Below are positions 27,775 to 36,849 of a stretch of 64,000 bases of DNA, piece after piece. This stretch comes from Deltaproteobacteria bacterium (GTDB lineage: Bacteria; Desulfobacterota; Desulfuromonadia; Geobacterales; Geobacteraceae): contig SBEG01000023.1 of NCBI GenBank assembly GCA_009668975.1, forward strand, positions 1 through 64,000. Reading direction: 5' to 3'. How positions within the stretch are numbered: position 1 is the stretch's first letter; the number at the start of each line of letters is the position of its first letter. The position numbers were made by a program, and so were the translations under genes. The notes under the pieces are model-generated. The model had not been told where the DNA came from, searched no databases, and worked only from the letters and a program-made list of their open reading frames with translations.

Positions 27775-29982
27775 ATGCTTTTAACAACTAAAAAAACTGC
27801 CCGACAAATGTTTTCAGTATTTCGAATCCTTATCTTAGGCATGTGTTTGGCTCTTGTTTCTTCCTGCGGAGGCAGCGCGAACGGCTCTAGTGCAAGTCCA
27901 CCACCTGATGCACCATCAGTGGACACTCTTGCTACTACCTGCGGATATCTTGACAAGGCGAACACGACGTATGTGTTGCAGAACGACGTAAGTTCGGCGG
28001 GGACCTGTTTTGCGGTGATAGCGCCGAACGTGGTACTCGACCTGAACGGACATACCGTTACCTACGACAATGGCGCTCCGGTTACCCTTGCAAACGGTGA
28101 CTTTGAGAGTGCCACAGGCACGTCCCCTTCCGGTTGGGATCTTTCCACCGCACCAAATGCGCAGAGAGCGGCCGGTACCTACATCCAGCCGGTGAGCGTC
28201 TATTCCGGTTCCTATGCGGTGAAATTCTCCGTCCCTGCTGGTGACCAGTATCTCCGTTCCACGGTGCCGGTGACCTTGGAGCCGAATACCACCTACAGCC
28301 TTTCCGGAATGGTGTACAACAGGGTCAATGACTCAATTTCACTGTCCATCGAGTTGGATGGGACGTCAGTAAAGGCGGTGAAGACCGGCCAGACCTGGCG
28401 CGGCTTCCAGTACATCAACGCAAGTTTTACTACCGGACCTGCTACTGAGACCCGCACGATACTGGTCAGGCTGGTTGGTGCCGGCGGTGCCGCGGACGGC
28501 AGTGTCTATGTGGATGACATCAGGATCCAGCGGCACAAGGTTGCCGGCGTGGTTGTGGGCCCTGCAAGCTGGCGGATACCGAATATCGTCTCTGATGTGA
28601 ACCGTTACGGTAGTGCTCCGGGTGTCATTATCCGGAATGGCAGGATCGTGCAGGGGCAGGGAACTAGCGACTACTCTCCTGCCGTAACCGTGGAGGAGAA
28701 CAGCGGGAACGATTATGTTATCCGCGACCTGGAAATACGAGTACATGGTGCCAACTCGAAGGCTGTTTCCTCCTATAGTGCGACAAATGCCAGGATCCAT
28801 GACAATGTTATTTATCACGACACAAAGACAATAGTCTCGCGCGACAGCTTTGATGGCGCTGCCATCAAGATTGAATACTCTGGTTCCGGAAGTCACTTCT
28901 TCAACAATACTGTCAAGACCGGTGTTCAGACGGCACTCTATGCGAACAGCAAAGCGGGAGAAATACCGCACCGGGTCTACGGGAACACGATCAGCCTGCA
29001 GACGAAGTACACCAATGACTTCGCCATTGTTGCCAATGGCAGCCTGGTCTACGAAAACGTGGTGGATTGCGGCAGTGGCAGCAATTCGTGTCGCGGGATC
29101 TGGGCAGGCGGGACAGGGACGAAAGTGTATAACAACACGGTATCCGTGCAGCAACTGCCGCGCAATCAGGAATACAATGGCTGCGAGTTGTCCGGAGCGT
29201 ACGGAATACAATCTGAATTAAGTTATGATGTTGAAGTGTACGGTAATACCGTGACGGCAAATGCTGGTGTCTGCGAAGCCCACGCATTTCGTGCCAATCC
29301 CTATGAAAATGGGGTGGCGGCCGGGGAACACATTTCCGTTCATGACAACACCTTTATCGCCCTTGCTTCCGGCTCGGCCCGTGCCTCGGCAGTCAAAATA
29401 GCTGCCGCCGATGCTGGTGTACTGGATATCCGCAACAACATCCTGGAGAGTAACCGGCAGTGGTTTCATTTCGACGGACGAGCGGTGGGGTTGGTGTTCA
29501 CCGGTAACACCTTCAAAACAGCTGCACCACTGGATAGCCCGTTTTATCCGCTTACCGACTATAACTGGAACGGGACACTCTATCCTGAGAACGTGATGTT
29601 TTTGGATAACCGCTATCCGGGCTGTGCTACCGCAGCCTTGTTCACCGCTGCCAGCGTAAGATACCTCAGCGCCAATGACCCGTATGCCTCGTACCTGTAT
29701 GCCTGGCCGCTAACGGTACAGGTAAAGGATGACCAAGGTCAGTCCGTGCCGAGTGTCTTGGTGGAGATCGACGATAAGGATGGCAACCTGGTACTCACGG
29801 GTACAACTGATACTGCTGGGACGGTATTGATGGTGCTAAGTGAATATAAAAATGTTGGGGGCGTTAAAACCTTTCTTAATCCGTATACGGTAAGAGTTAT
29901 GCGGAATGGAGTTAGCATAAGCGGGCAGCTGGTGATTGACAGTGAGTCCAGTAAGGTTCCTTATACTATGCAGTTTAATTGA
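27775..29982 (+). CDS. Secreted lipoprotein with inserted carbohydrate-binding-like domain and parallel beta-helix
   Basis: A 735-residue lipoprotein with lipobox LVSSCGGS. After a short linker comes a beta-helix start (CGYLDKANTTYVLQNDVSS and VVLDLNGHTVTYDNG), interrupted by a jelly-roll, CBM_4_9-like insert (about residues 105-260, FESATGTSPSGWDL to SVYVDDIRIQRHK), then a long right-handed beta-helix with N-rich ladders (NARIHDNVIYHDT, YGNTISLQ, YNNTVSVQ). The C-terminus has a short beta-sandwich (VQVKDDQGQSVPSVLVEIDDKDGN). Fold suggests polysaccharide binding, lyase or epimerase activity; no catalytic residues could be assigned. Start is uncertain (GTG 27760 or ATG 27775). Close paralog at 31541. 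Confidence 0.82.
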   Translation: MLLTTKKTARQMFSVFRILILGMCLALVSSCGGSANGSSASPPPDAPSVDTLATTCGYLDKANTTYVLQNDVSSAGTCFAVIAPNVVLDLNGHTVTYDNGAPVTLANGDFESATGTSPSGWDLSTAPNAQRAAGTYIQPVSVYSGSYAVKFSVPAGDQYLRSTVPVTLEPNTTYSLSGMVYNRVNDSISLSIELDGTSVKAVKTGQTWRGFQYINASFTTGPATETRTILVRLVGAGGAADGSVYVDDIRIQRHKVAGVVVGPASWRIPNIVSDVNRYGSAPGVIIRNGRIVQGQGTSDYSPAVTVEENSGNDYVIRDLEIRVHGANSKAVSSYSATNARIHDNVIYHDTKTIVSRDSFDGAAIKIEYSGSGSHFFNNTVKTGVQTALYANSKAGEIPHRVYGNTISLQTKYTNDFAIVANGSLVYENVVDCGSGSNSCRGIWAGGTGTKVYNNTVSVQQLPRNQEYNGCELSGAYGIQSELSYDVEVYGNTVTANAGVCEAHAFRANPYENGVAAGEHISVHDNTFIALASGSARASAVKIAAADAGVLDIRNNILESNRQWFHFDGRAVGLVFTGNTFKTAAPLDSPFYPLTDYNWNGTLYPENVMFLDNRYPGCATAALFTAASVRYLSANDPYASYLYAWPLTVQVKDDQGQSVPSVLVEIDDKDGNLVLTGTTDTAGTVLMVLSEYKNVGGVKTFLNPYTVRVMRNGVSISGQLVIDSESSKVPYTMQFN

Positions 29983-30019
29983 TATAGCGGACAGGGGGCA
30001 GGGGACGGATGACAGAGGG

Positions 30020-30055
30020 CAGTTAAGCAGTGGAACAGTGGAACAGGGGACAGGG
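30020..30055. repeat. Short octamer array with G-rich flanks
   Basis: AGTTAAGC, AGTGGAAC, AGTGGAAC between GACAGGGGGCAGGGG and GACAGGGTGCAGGGG stretches. Confidence 0.7.
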
Positions 30056-30091
30056 TGCAGGGGGCATATCCTCTTTCTGAAGGATAAATTG

Positions 30092-31111
30092 ATGAGGCGG
30101 ATTCTGTCTTTTGTTTCTTGGGGTTATTTGTTTTCTGTGGTTGTTTTTTGGCTTTTCATGTTCTTTGCCGGAGACCGGTGGTGGCCTGCGACTCTATTTC
30201 TGTTCGGGCCCCGCTGGTTTGCGGTGCTTCCTCTAGTTGTTCTGATTCCCCTGGTGCTTTATAAAAATGCACGACTTCTTTTTCCCCTGCTGGCAGCCGC
30301 TGCCATAGTGTTTGGCCCTTTCATGGGTTTGCGGATCCCGGCTTTGGGTGTCCGCCCGTTGTCCGGTCCCGTTCTCCGGGTGCTCACTTGCAATATCCAT
30401 AGTGGTTCGTTCAATGCCCAAAAACTCTCCTTGCTGATCCGGGATTCACGGGCAGATATTGTTGCTCTGCAGGAGTGTCCGCGAAATCCCAGTTTTGAAG
30501 TTCCCGCCGGATGGCAGTGTGTGTCTGAAGGGGGCTTGATGATACTGTCCCGCTTTCCAATGAAGTTCGGCATTACTAATCAGTCTTTTCACCCACCCCA
30601 CAAGTGGCCGCGCACAAGTCTGCTTCACTGTGTGGTCAAGGCACCCGGTGGCGATCTGAGTTTCTGTACTGTGCATCTGCCCAGTCCTCGCTATGGCCTG
30701 CAGGCAATCCTTGACCGGAAGACCTTGCTCAGTCCCTCTAGAAGAGGACTGCTGGGATCGGAAACCTCACACCGCCTTCAAACCTCGCATGAAGTTTCCA
30801 GTGTTCTGTCTGCTCTTGCCGGACCGGTAATTGTCGCGGGGGATTTCAATTTGCCGGTGGACAGCACCATTTATCGTGAAACCTGGAGTCGCTACACTAA
30901 TGCCTTTTCAGCAGCGGGATCAGGGTATGGCTGGACCGTCTGGGGCGGCCCGCGAGGGTTTGAGTTTGGCGCCAGAATTGACCATGTCCTTGTGGGTGCC
31001 GGATTGGATGTCTTACTCTGCGAAACAGGGTTTGATGTTGGATCTGACCACTTACCCCTGATTGCGGATATCGGAGTGAAAGGCAACCAAGGAAAATGCC
31101 AGAAGCATTAG
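30092..31111 (+). CDS. Membrane-anchored endonuclease/exonuclease/phosphatase-family protein
   Basis: A 339-residue protein with three N-terminal membrane helices (residues about 5-85) followed by an EEP-fold domain: LTCNIHSGSFN, DIVALQECPRN (metal-binding Glu), VAGDFNLPVDS (catalytic Asp/Asn) and IDHVLV...GSDHLPLIADI (catalytic His). The family includes nucleases and phosphodiesterases; in exopolysaccharide loci it may act on lipid phosphates, but the substrate is unknown. Start at 30092 has GAAGGA upstream; the frame upstream of it is repeat DNA. Confidence 0.85.
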   Translation: MRRILSFVSWGYLFSVVVFWLFMFFAGDRWWPATLFLFGPRWFAVLPLVVLIPLVLYKNARLLFPLLAAAAIVFGPFMGLRIPALGVRPLSGPVLRVLTCNIHSGSFNAQKLSLLIRDSRADIVALQECPRNPSFEVPAGWQCVSEGGLMILSRFPMKFGITNQSFHPPHKWPRTSLLHCVVKAPGGDLSFCTVHLPSPRYGLQAILDRKTLLSPSRRGLLGSETSHRLQTSHEVSSVLSALAGPVIVAGDFNLPVDSTIYRETWSRYTNAFSAAGSGYGWTVWGGPRGFEFGARIDHVLVGAGLDVLLCETGFDVGSDHLPLIADIGVKGNQGKCQKH

Positions 31112-31244
31112 CCTGTTCTAACATATTGATCTTAGGAGGTATTTCAGCTTTTAAAGTTGTCGGCTAAGATGGATTTCGGTGATTTTTGTCACACAATCTT
31201 TCCTCAGATGCGCCGATAATGCTTACAAAAGCTGAGTAACGATA

Positions 31245-31352
31245 GACGATAATACTAAACCATCCGCAAGGGTGGGGCGGAAAGCCTACGGGTCTCCCTG
31301 AGACAGCCGGGTTGCCGAAATATCATTCTGATATTCAGCGCCCGGCTGTTTT
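31245..31352 (+). ncRNA. GEMM-I cyclic-dinucleotide riboswitch 1 with intrinsic terminator
   Basis: The text AAACCATCC-GCAA-GGGTGG (P2 with GNRA loop), GCGGAAAGCC, a P3 arm GGTCTC-CCT-GAGAC, and GGGTTGCCGAA match the c-di-GMP-I (GEMM-I) aptamer in order and spacing. The 3' P3 strand segment CAGCCGGG (about 31303-31310) can instead pair with CCCGGCTG followed by eight T (31341-31356), so the terminator and the aptamer are mutually exclusive. This predicts ligand-induced read-through, an ON switch. Confidence 0.88.
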
Positions 31353-31397
31353 TTTTGTGGCTGGTAATTCTCGAATGCTTCGAGATCTAAAAAAACT

Positions 31398-31510
31398 GTT
31401 TCGACAAAGGTAAACCTCGGGTAACCGGGGGACACAAAGCCACAGATCCTGGTTGTCAGGATGGCTGGGCTGCCGAAAAACAGGAACCATCCTCCATGAT
31501 GGCCTGTTTC
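31398..31510 (+). ncRNA. GEMM-I cyclic-dinucleotide riboswitch 2
   Basis: A second aptamer: GACAAAGGTAAACC, P2 CCTCGG-GTAA-CCGGGG, GACACAAAGCC, P3 ATCCTG-GTTGT-CAGGAT, and GGGCTGCCGAAA. Downstream, ACAGG-N2-CCATC pairs with GATGG-CCTGT followed by TTTCTC (31480-31510), a probable terminator, while CAGGATGG in P3 can pair with CCATCCT as an alternative. The gene starts at 31541. Ligand (c-di-GMP or 3',3'-cGAMP) cannot be told from the sequence by eye. Confidence 0.87.
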
Positions 31511-31540
31511 TCTCGGAACGCCAAACAATGGAGGTGAACT

Positions 31541-34500
31541 ATGAAAGTCTCTGCAAAAGTTTCTGTATGGTATTCAAACTGTTTCACAAGTTTCGTTCTC
31601 GTTCTGCTTATGAGTTGTTTGCTCATGAGCTCTCCCCTGTATGCCTCTGATACCCAGCCCCCAACAAAACCGGGTAACCTGACGGCAGTTTCCGTTCTTC
31701 CCTTCCAGGTTAAACTAAGCTGGTCAGCTTCATCGGATGATACCGGTGTGACCGGTTACAAGATTTATCGGGATGGGCAGGAGCATGCAGCAGCCGTTTC
31801 AACAATTTTTACTGACACCGACCTGATCCCATCCAGTACTTACAGTTACAGCGTTGCTGCTTATGACACGGAGGGTAACATTTCCGAAAAGTCATTGGCT
31901 TACACGGTGAGCACACCTGTCAATTCACTTGTTCCAGTAAGTGCCTGTGGCTATCTTGACAAGGCGAACACGACGTATGTCTTGCAGAACGACGTAAGCT
32001 CGGCCGGGACCTGTTTTGCGGTGATAGCGCAGAATGTGGTTCTCGACCTGAACGGGCATACCGTCACCTACGACAATGGCGCACCTGTTACCGTTGCAAA
32101 TGGTGACTTTGAGAGTGCCACGGGCACATCCGCTTCCGGTTGGGATCTTTCCAGCGCGCCAAATGCGCAGCGGGCGGCCGGCACCTACATTCAGCCGGTG
32201 AGTGTCTATTCCGGTTCCCATGCGGTGAAGTTCTCCGTACCTGCCGGTGACCAATATCTCCGTTCCACGGTACCGGTGGCCCTGGAGCCGAATACTACCT
32301 ACAGCCTTTCCGGTAAGGTATACAACAGGGTCAATGACTCAATTTCACTGTCCATCGAATTGGATGGCACGACAGTAAAGGCAGGGAAGACCGGTCAGAC
32401 CTGGCGTGGCTTCCAGTACATTAATGCACGTTTCACGACTGGATCAATAGTGGAAACCCGCACGATACTGGTAAGGTTGGCCGGGGCAAGTGGGGCAACG
32501 GCAGGCAGCGTCTACGTGGATGACATCAAGATTCAGCGGCACAAGGTTGCCGGTGTGGTTGTGGGTCCTGCAAGCTGGCGGGTGCCGAATATCGTCTCCG
32601 ATGTGACTCGCTATGGCAATGCGCCCGGTGTCATTATCCGGAATGGCAAAATTGTGCAGGGGCAGGGGGCAAGCGATTACTCCCATGCTGTATCCTTCGA
32701 AGAATCCAGCGGTAAGGACTTTGTCATCCGCGACCTGGAAATACGGGTGCATGGCGCCAACTCGAAGGTTGTTTCCTCCTATAATGCGACAAACGCCAGG
32801 ATCCATGACAATGTCATCTATCACGACACAAAAACAATAACTTCGCGTGACAGTTTTGATGGTGCCGCAGTAAAGATTGAATACCCCGCTTCCGGAAGTT
32901 ATTTTTACAACAATACGTTCCTGACCGGAATTCAGACCGCGCTCTATGCAAGCAGCAAGGTGGGAGACGTTCCGAATCGTGTCTACGGAAACACCATCAG
33001 CCTGCAGACGATGTACACTAATGACTTTGCAATAGTCTCTGGCGGTAGCCTCATATATGAGAATATAATTGTTTGTGGCACTGGCAACAACTCGTGCCGA
33101 GGGATAGCAGGCGGCATTAACACCAAGATTTATAACAACACTGTATCTGTGCAGCAATTGCCGCGTAACCAGGAATATGATGGTTGTGAAGCGTATGGTG
33201 CCTACGGAATACAATCCGAATCAGGAAGCAACATCGAGGTCTACGGCAACACCGTGACCGCCTATGCCGGTGAGTGCGAGGCCCATGCTTTTCGTGCCAA
33301 TCCGTTCGATGACGGTAAGACCATGGGAGAGAATAACTCGATCCATGACAACACCTTCATCGCCCTTGCCTCTGGTACGGCCCGTGCCTCTGCTGTCAAA
33401 ATAGCCGATGCCGATGCAACTTCGCTGGACATCCGCAATAACATTCTGGTGAGTAACAGTCAATGGCTTCATTTCGACGGACATGCAGTGGGCCTGGTGT
33501 TCACCGGCAACACCTTCAAAACCGCTGCATCACTGGATAGCCAGTTTTATCCGCTGACAGACTACAACTGGAACAAGACCCTCTATCCTGAGAGCGTGAA
33601 GTTTCTGGATAACCGCTATCCGGATAGCGCCACCGCTGCTTCGTTCACCGCTGCCAGCGTGAGAAACGGCAGCGTCAATGACCCCTACGCTTCATACCTG
33701 TATGCTTGGCCACTGACGGTACAGGTAAAGGACGAGCAAGGCCAATCCGTGCCGGCTGCCCTGGTAGAGATCAACGACAAGGACGGCAACCTGGTGTTCT
33801 CCGGCCCGACTGATTCTGCGGGGATGGTTTCAGCTGTACTCAATGAATATATAAATAACGGAGGCTCGAAAAACTCTCTCAACCCTTATTCCGTTAAGGT
33901 AACCTGGAAAGATGTTTCCAACAGTCAACAGGTAACAATGGATGCCAACAAAACCTTTGTGATTGCCACCAGCGCTGATTCTATTGCACCCAGTGTATCA
34001 ATCGTATCTCCAGTGGATAAATCTTCCCACAGCGGGAAGATGGTTGTTGTTGATGCAACTGCCAGTGACAATGTTGGCGTAGTCAAAGTTGATTTGCATA
34101 TGAATGGGAAGCATGTTTCATCCGCTTCTGCCGCGCCTTTTACATTTGATCTGGATACGACCGAGTTGGCTAGCGGGTCCTACACATTGTCCGCCAGGGC
34201 TTATGACGCGGCGGGAAATGAAGGTCAATCTTCAAATGTCACGGTCTCGTTGTTTAATGATACCACCCCACCGACCGTTGCCATTACCTCCCCTTCAAGC
34301 GGAACCACCGCAAGCGGAGTCGTAACAGTCAATGCCAGCGCCAGCGATAATCTTGCTGTCGCCAAGGTTGAATTTTTTGTGAATAATATCCTGCTGGTGA
34401 GTGACGCGACAGCGCCATTCAGCTTCAACTGGAATACAAGTAGTATGGCGGATGGCGACTATCAACTGAGCGCCAAGGCCTATGATTCGGCAGGAAATGT

Positions 34501-34819
34501 GGGACAGTCTTCGGGCGTCCTGGTGAAAGTGAAAAATACGCTTGTTGATACCGTGGCGCCGCTTGTCTCAATCTCTGCGCCCACAACGGGAGCCAGGATT
34601 GGAAATCAAGTGGTCGTCGCTGCCTCGGCCGCAGACAACTCAGGCGTTACGAAAATGCAGGTATATTTCGACAATGTTTTGCGGTTTGAAACAAACTCCA
34701 ATAACTTCAGCACCAAGATAAGTTTTAACGGGATTGTAAAAGGCAGCCATGTTTTCCTGGTGAAAGCTTTTGATGCCGCTGGCAATGTCGGGCAGAAAAC
34801 GGTAACCGTAAATCGGTAG
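31541..34819 (+). CDS. Secreted FN3/beta-helix/Ig-like protein under riboswitch control
   Basis: A 1092-residue exported protein. After a signal peptide (to about residue 37, PLYASDTQPP) come a fibronectin type III domain (PTKPGNLTAVSVLP to YTVSTPV), a beta-helix with the same CBM-like insert as the 27775 paralog, a beta-sandwich (VQVKDEQGQSVPAALVEIND), and three bacterial Ig-like repeats each with AxxYDxAGNxGQSS (DATASDNVGVVKVDLHMNG and so on). By eye most residues of the shared ~650 are identical to the paralog. GGAGG stands 7 bases before the ATG. It has no PEP-CTERM or LPXTG signal. Probably a cell-surface or biofilm matrix protein, as c-di-nucleotide control would suggest; inference only. 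Confidence 0.85.
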   Translation: MKVSAKVSVWYSNCFTSFVLVLLMSCLLMSSPLYASDTQPPTKPGNLTAVSVLPFQVKLSWSASSDDTGVTGYKIYRDGQEHAAAVSTIFTDTDLIPSSTYSYSVAAYDTEGNISEKSLAYTVSTPVNSLVPVSACGYLDKANTTYVLQNDVSSAGTCFAVIAQNVVLDLNGHTVTYDNGAPVTVANGDFESATGTSASGWDLSSAPNAQRAAGTYIQPVSVYSGSHAVKFSVPAGDQYLRSTVPVALEPNTTYSLSGKVYNRVNDSISLSIELDGTTVKAGKTGQTWRGFQYINARFTTGSIVETRTILVRLAGASGATAGSVYVDDIKIQRHKVAGVVVGPASWRVPNIVSDVTRYGNAPGVIIRNGKIVQGQGASDYSHAVSFEESSGKDFVIRDLEIRVHGANSKVVSSYNATNARIHDNVIYHDTKTITSRDSFDGAAVKIEYPASGSYFYNNTFLTGIQTALYASSKVGDVPNRVYGNTISLQTMYTNDFAIVSGGSLIYENIIVCGTGNNSCRGIAGGINTKIYNNTVSVQQLPRNQEYDGCEAYGAYGIQSESGSNIEVYGNTVTAYAGECEAHAFRANPFDDGKTMGENNSIHDNTFIALASGTARASAVKIADADATSLDIRNNILVSNSQWLHFDGHAVGLVFTGNTFKTAASLDSQFYPLTDYNWNKTLYPESVKFLDNRYPDSATAASFTAASVRNGSVNDPYASYLYAWPLTVQVKDEQGQSVPAALVEINDKDGNLVFSGPTDSAGMVSAVLNEYINNGGSKNSLNPYSVKVTWKDVSNSQQVTMDANKTFVIATSADSIAPSVSIVSPVDKSSHSGKMVVVDATASDNVGVVKVDLHMNGKHVSSASAAPFTFDLDTTELASGSYTLSARAYDAAGNEGQSSNVTVSLFNDTTPPTVAITSPSSGTTASGVVTVNASASDNLAVAKVEFFVNNILLVSDATAPFSFNWNTSSMADGDYQLSAKAYDSAGNVGQSSGVLVKVKNTLVDTVAPLVSISAPTTGARIGNQVVVAASAADNSGVTKMQVYFDNVLRFETNSNNFSTKISFNGIVKGSHVFLVKAFDAAGNVGQKTVTVNR

Positions 34820-34829
34820 TCTCAGTAGA

Positions 34830-34863
34830 TGGAGGGAGGGGGCACGATGCCCTCTCCCTTTTG
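34830..34863 (+). terminator. Intrinsic terminator after the riboswitch-controlled gene
   Basis: GGGAGGGGGC-ACGAT-GCCCTCTCCC hairpin followed by TTTTG, 11 bases after the stop. Confidence 0.7.
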
Positions 34864-34874
34864 CTTTGGTCTCT

Positions 34875-35606
34875 TCAGGAGGGTCTTCGATTGTAGGTGA
34901 GTTCATTCGCCAACCGGAAAAAAGACTCCTTCAGGAGGATGGTTTTGTTCTCAAGAGTTTCAATAATCCCTGTTTTTTCCAGCTTGTTCAGCTTTCGTGT
35001 CACAGTTTCCCGCGAAACCGATGCGTAACTGGCAATCATTCTGTGTGTTGTTTTTATATTGATGATAATTCCCCGATCATCTTTTATCCCGTAATGTTCC
35101 CTCAAGTTGTCCAGAACAATAATAATCCTGTGTTCTGCATTGTCGAAACTCAGGATTTTTATCATTTTCCAGGCATCCCGCAGGCGCAGGCAGAGCATGT
35201 CGATGATCTTACGCCGGATAATCTCGTGGCTCATGATATGATCTTCAAAATCGTTCTTGTTCAGCAAGCCGATGATTGCGTCTTCATGGGCAATAATGGT
35301 GGCAGGCTCTGTCTCTCCGTCCAGGAGTGACATCTCGCCGAAGAAATCCCCTTTTTTATGGATGCAAAGTATCTGTTCTCGCCCATCGTCGCCTTTCTTT
35401 ACCACCCTGACTTTTCCCGAATAGATAATGTACATGAATCTGGCGGTATCTTCCTCATTCAAGACCACCTGTTCCCTGAAAAATGATCTCTTGCGGATAA
35501 TCTGTTCCACCTGGTCAGATTCCTCCCGCGAAAGAGTCGAGAAAAAAGGGATAGTGTCGATCAAGTTTCTTTTATCTTTTCGAAATTGCCCAGAAAGGTA
35601 GACCAT
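34875..35606 (-). CDS. Crp/Fnr-family transcription regulator
   Basis: A 243-residue regulator with a cyclic-nucleotide-binding-like domain (ILCIHKKGDFFGEMSLLDGETEPATIIAHED, residues about 78-110) and a Crp-type winged helix (THRMIASYASVSRETVTRKLNKLEKTGII). The phosphate-binding cassette GEMSLLDGETEPATI lacks the arginine typical of cAMP-specific CRP, so the ligand may differ. GGAGG lies 6 bases before the ATG. It is convergent with the beta-helix gene and its target genes are unknown; position next to the PEP-CTERM substrate genes suggests exopolysaccharide or surface-protein control. Confidence 0.88.
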   Translation of the reverse strand: MVYLSGQFRKDKRNLIDTIPFFSTLSREESDQVEQIIRKRSFFREQVVLNEEDTARFMYIIYSGKVRVVKKGDDGREQILCIHKKGDFFGEMSLLDGETEPATIIAHEDAIIGLLNKNDFEDHIMSHEIIRRKIIDMLCLRLRDAWKMIKILSFDNAEHRIIIVLDNLREHYGIKDDRGIIINIKTTHRMIASYASVSRETVTRKLNKLEKTGIIETLENKTILLKESFFRLANELTYNRRPS

Positions 35607-35662
35607 GTAATCCTCCAGGATGCGCAGTGTAAGGATGTTCTTCCAGGAAATGCAGGATTATC

Positions 35663-35693
35663 AAAAAAAGGCAGCACTTTCGTGCCGCCTTTT
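35663..35693 (-). terminator. Terminator of PEP-CTERM gene 1
   Basis: On the minus strand AAAAGGCGGCAC-GAAA-GTGCTGCC followed by seven T. Confidence 0.85.
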
Positions 35694-35720
35694 GTGCTGC
35701 GGAACAGGCACTCTGCTCAT

Positions 35721-36500
35721 TTATATCTTTGTACGTCTTTTCGTATAGAACGCAAGTCCGAGAAGCCCGCCGCCGAGCAGCAGGAGAGTGCCTGGTTCAG
35801 GAACGGGAGCGGATGCTCCGCCTTCGATGGTGTCATTTCCGCAGGTCATGTTCCAGTGGAAACCGAAATCGCTGCCGGTCAGCCGGTCGTTCTTATTGAT
35901 GTTGAAAGAAATGATGCCGTTGGTGCTATCGATGGCCCAGATGCCGATAGTGCCTAAATCGAACTGGGTATAGCAGGTGTTGATGCGGGTTTCCTGAAAC
36001 TCCCGGTAGATGCTTCCGGAATATTTGAAGTAGTTGTTAGTCAGCAGTATATTGCCTTGTCCGCCGGAGGGGCCATAGGCCACTTCATAAAGCCTTAGTG
36101 AACCGGTCGACGAGGTTGGCAGGTGCTTGTCGAAGACCAGGGCATATTCCCATCTTTCTCCGGTAAGCCAGGTGTCGGTTTTGCTATCTCCACTGGTGTA
36201 GCCATTGGTGCTGATGAAGAGGTCGCCGAGCGTGGTGTCCGATGTGCCGATGTCGGAAAGTGGTTTGACGTATTCGGTATGGATTTTAACGCTTGAAAGA
36301 TTCTGTCCGGTGAAGCCGATATCCATTCCGTAGACTTGAAATTTCGATGCCAGTCCGATTACATCGGCTGTTTCCCACTGTGAATACGATCCGGTAGGAT
36401 TTGCTCCGATGTAATTGTCATCGATGGTGTAGGCCTGCGCGGAAATTGTTCCGGCCAAAAGGAAGAGAGTGATATGGAGTAATTTCAAGATGCTTTTCAT
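35721..36500 (-). CDS. PEP-CTERM sorting-domain protein 1
   Basis: A 259-residue exported protein, substrate of exosortase XrtA. A signal peptide (MKSILKLLHITLFLLAGTISAQA) precedes a beta-rich middle with no recognised enzymatic motif, and the C-terminus carries the sorting signal PVPEPGTLLLLGGGLLGLAF with YTKRR, that is PEP motif, helix and basic tail. The ATG at 36500 lies 7 bases after GGAG; an upstream TTG at 36512 is unlikely. Sigma-54 promoter and PEP-CTERM box upstream. The mature protein is presumably cleaved at the PEP motif and anchored to or released with the exopolysaccharide. Confidence 0.9.
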   Translation of the reverse strand: MKSILKLLHITLFLLAGTISAQAYTIDDNYIGANPTGSYSQWETADVIGLASKFQVYGMDIGFTGQNLSSVKIHTEYVKPLSDIGTSDTTLGDLFISTNGYTSGDSKTDTWLTGERWEYALVFDKHLPTSSTGSLRLYEVAYGPSGGQGNILLTNNYFKYSGSIYREFQETRINTCYTQFDLGTIGIWAIDSTNGIISFNINKNDRLTGSDFGFHWNMTCGNDTIEGGASAPVPEPGTLLLLGGGLLGLAFYTKRRTKI

Positions 36501-36547
36501 GGCTTTCTCCAAGGAAATTTCTTAAATAAGGCAACATAGAGTTAATT

Positions 36548-36640
36548 AGCAATAAGCGGACCAATGTGTAAATTGCTGAAAATATGAGGGTATTTGCTGA
36601 CTGTTGGGGAGGTGCATTTGGTGTGTAAATAACTCCGACA
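36548..36640 (-). promoter_or_regulatory. Sigma-54 promoter and PrsR box of PEP-CTERM gene 1
   Basis: On the minus strand 36563-36548 reads TGGTCC-GCTTA-TTGCT, with GG and GC at the -24/-12 spacing. The box TGTAAATAACTCCGACA (plus-strand reading) lies at 36624-36640, about 60 bases farther upstream. Confidence 0.82.
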
Positions 36641-36793
36641 ATTGACGTGGTCAGAGATGTTGCAGGCAGTTAAAACGTGTGTTTGTTGATAGGTTTTGGG
36701 GCCTGCAAGGCTATTTGAGAAAAAGCTTAAAGTGAAGGCCGGGGTCTTTCGTGGGGGCAGTAACGTAATCTGTTGCGGTTCTTTTTGCTCAAT

Positions 36794-36825
36794 AAAAAAG
36801 CGGCGCTTTTTCAGCGCCGCTTTTT
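36794..36825. terminator. Terminator of PEP-CTERM gene 2
   Basis: Symmetrical AAAAAAGCGGCGCT...AGCGCCGCTTTTT hairpin usable on both strands, 24 bases after the stop of the minus-strand gene. Confidence 0.87.
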
Positions 36826-36849
36826 GAGACAAAGAGCATGTTTCGGTTG

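Noticed and set aside
31146..31236. TCAGCTTTT...AAAAGCTGA inverted repeat as terminator of the EEP gene
   Set aside because: No T run and a 70-base loop; may only be part of a leader fold.
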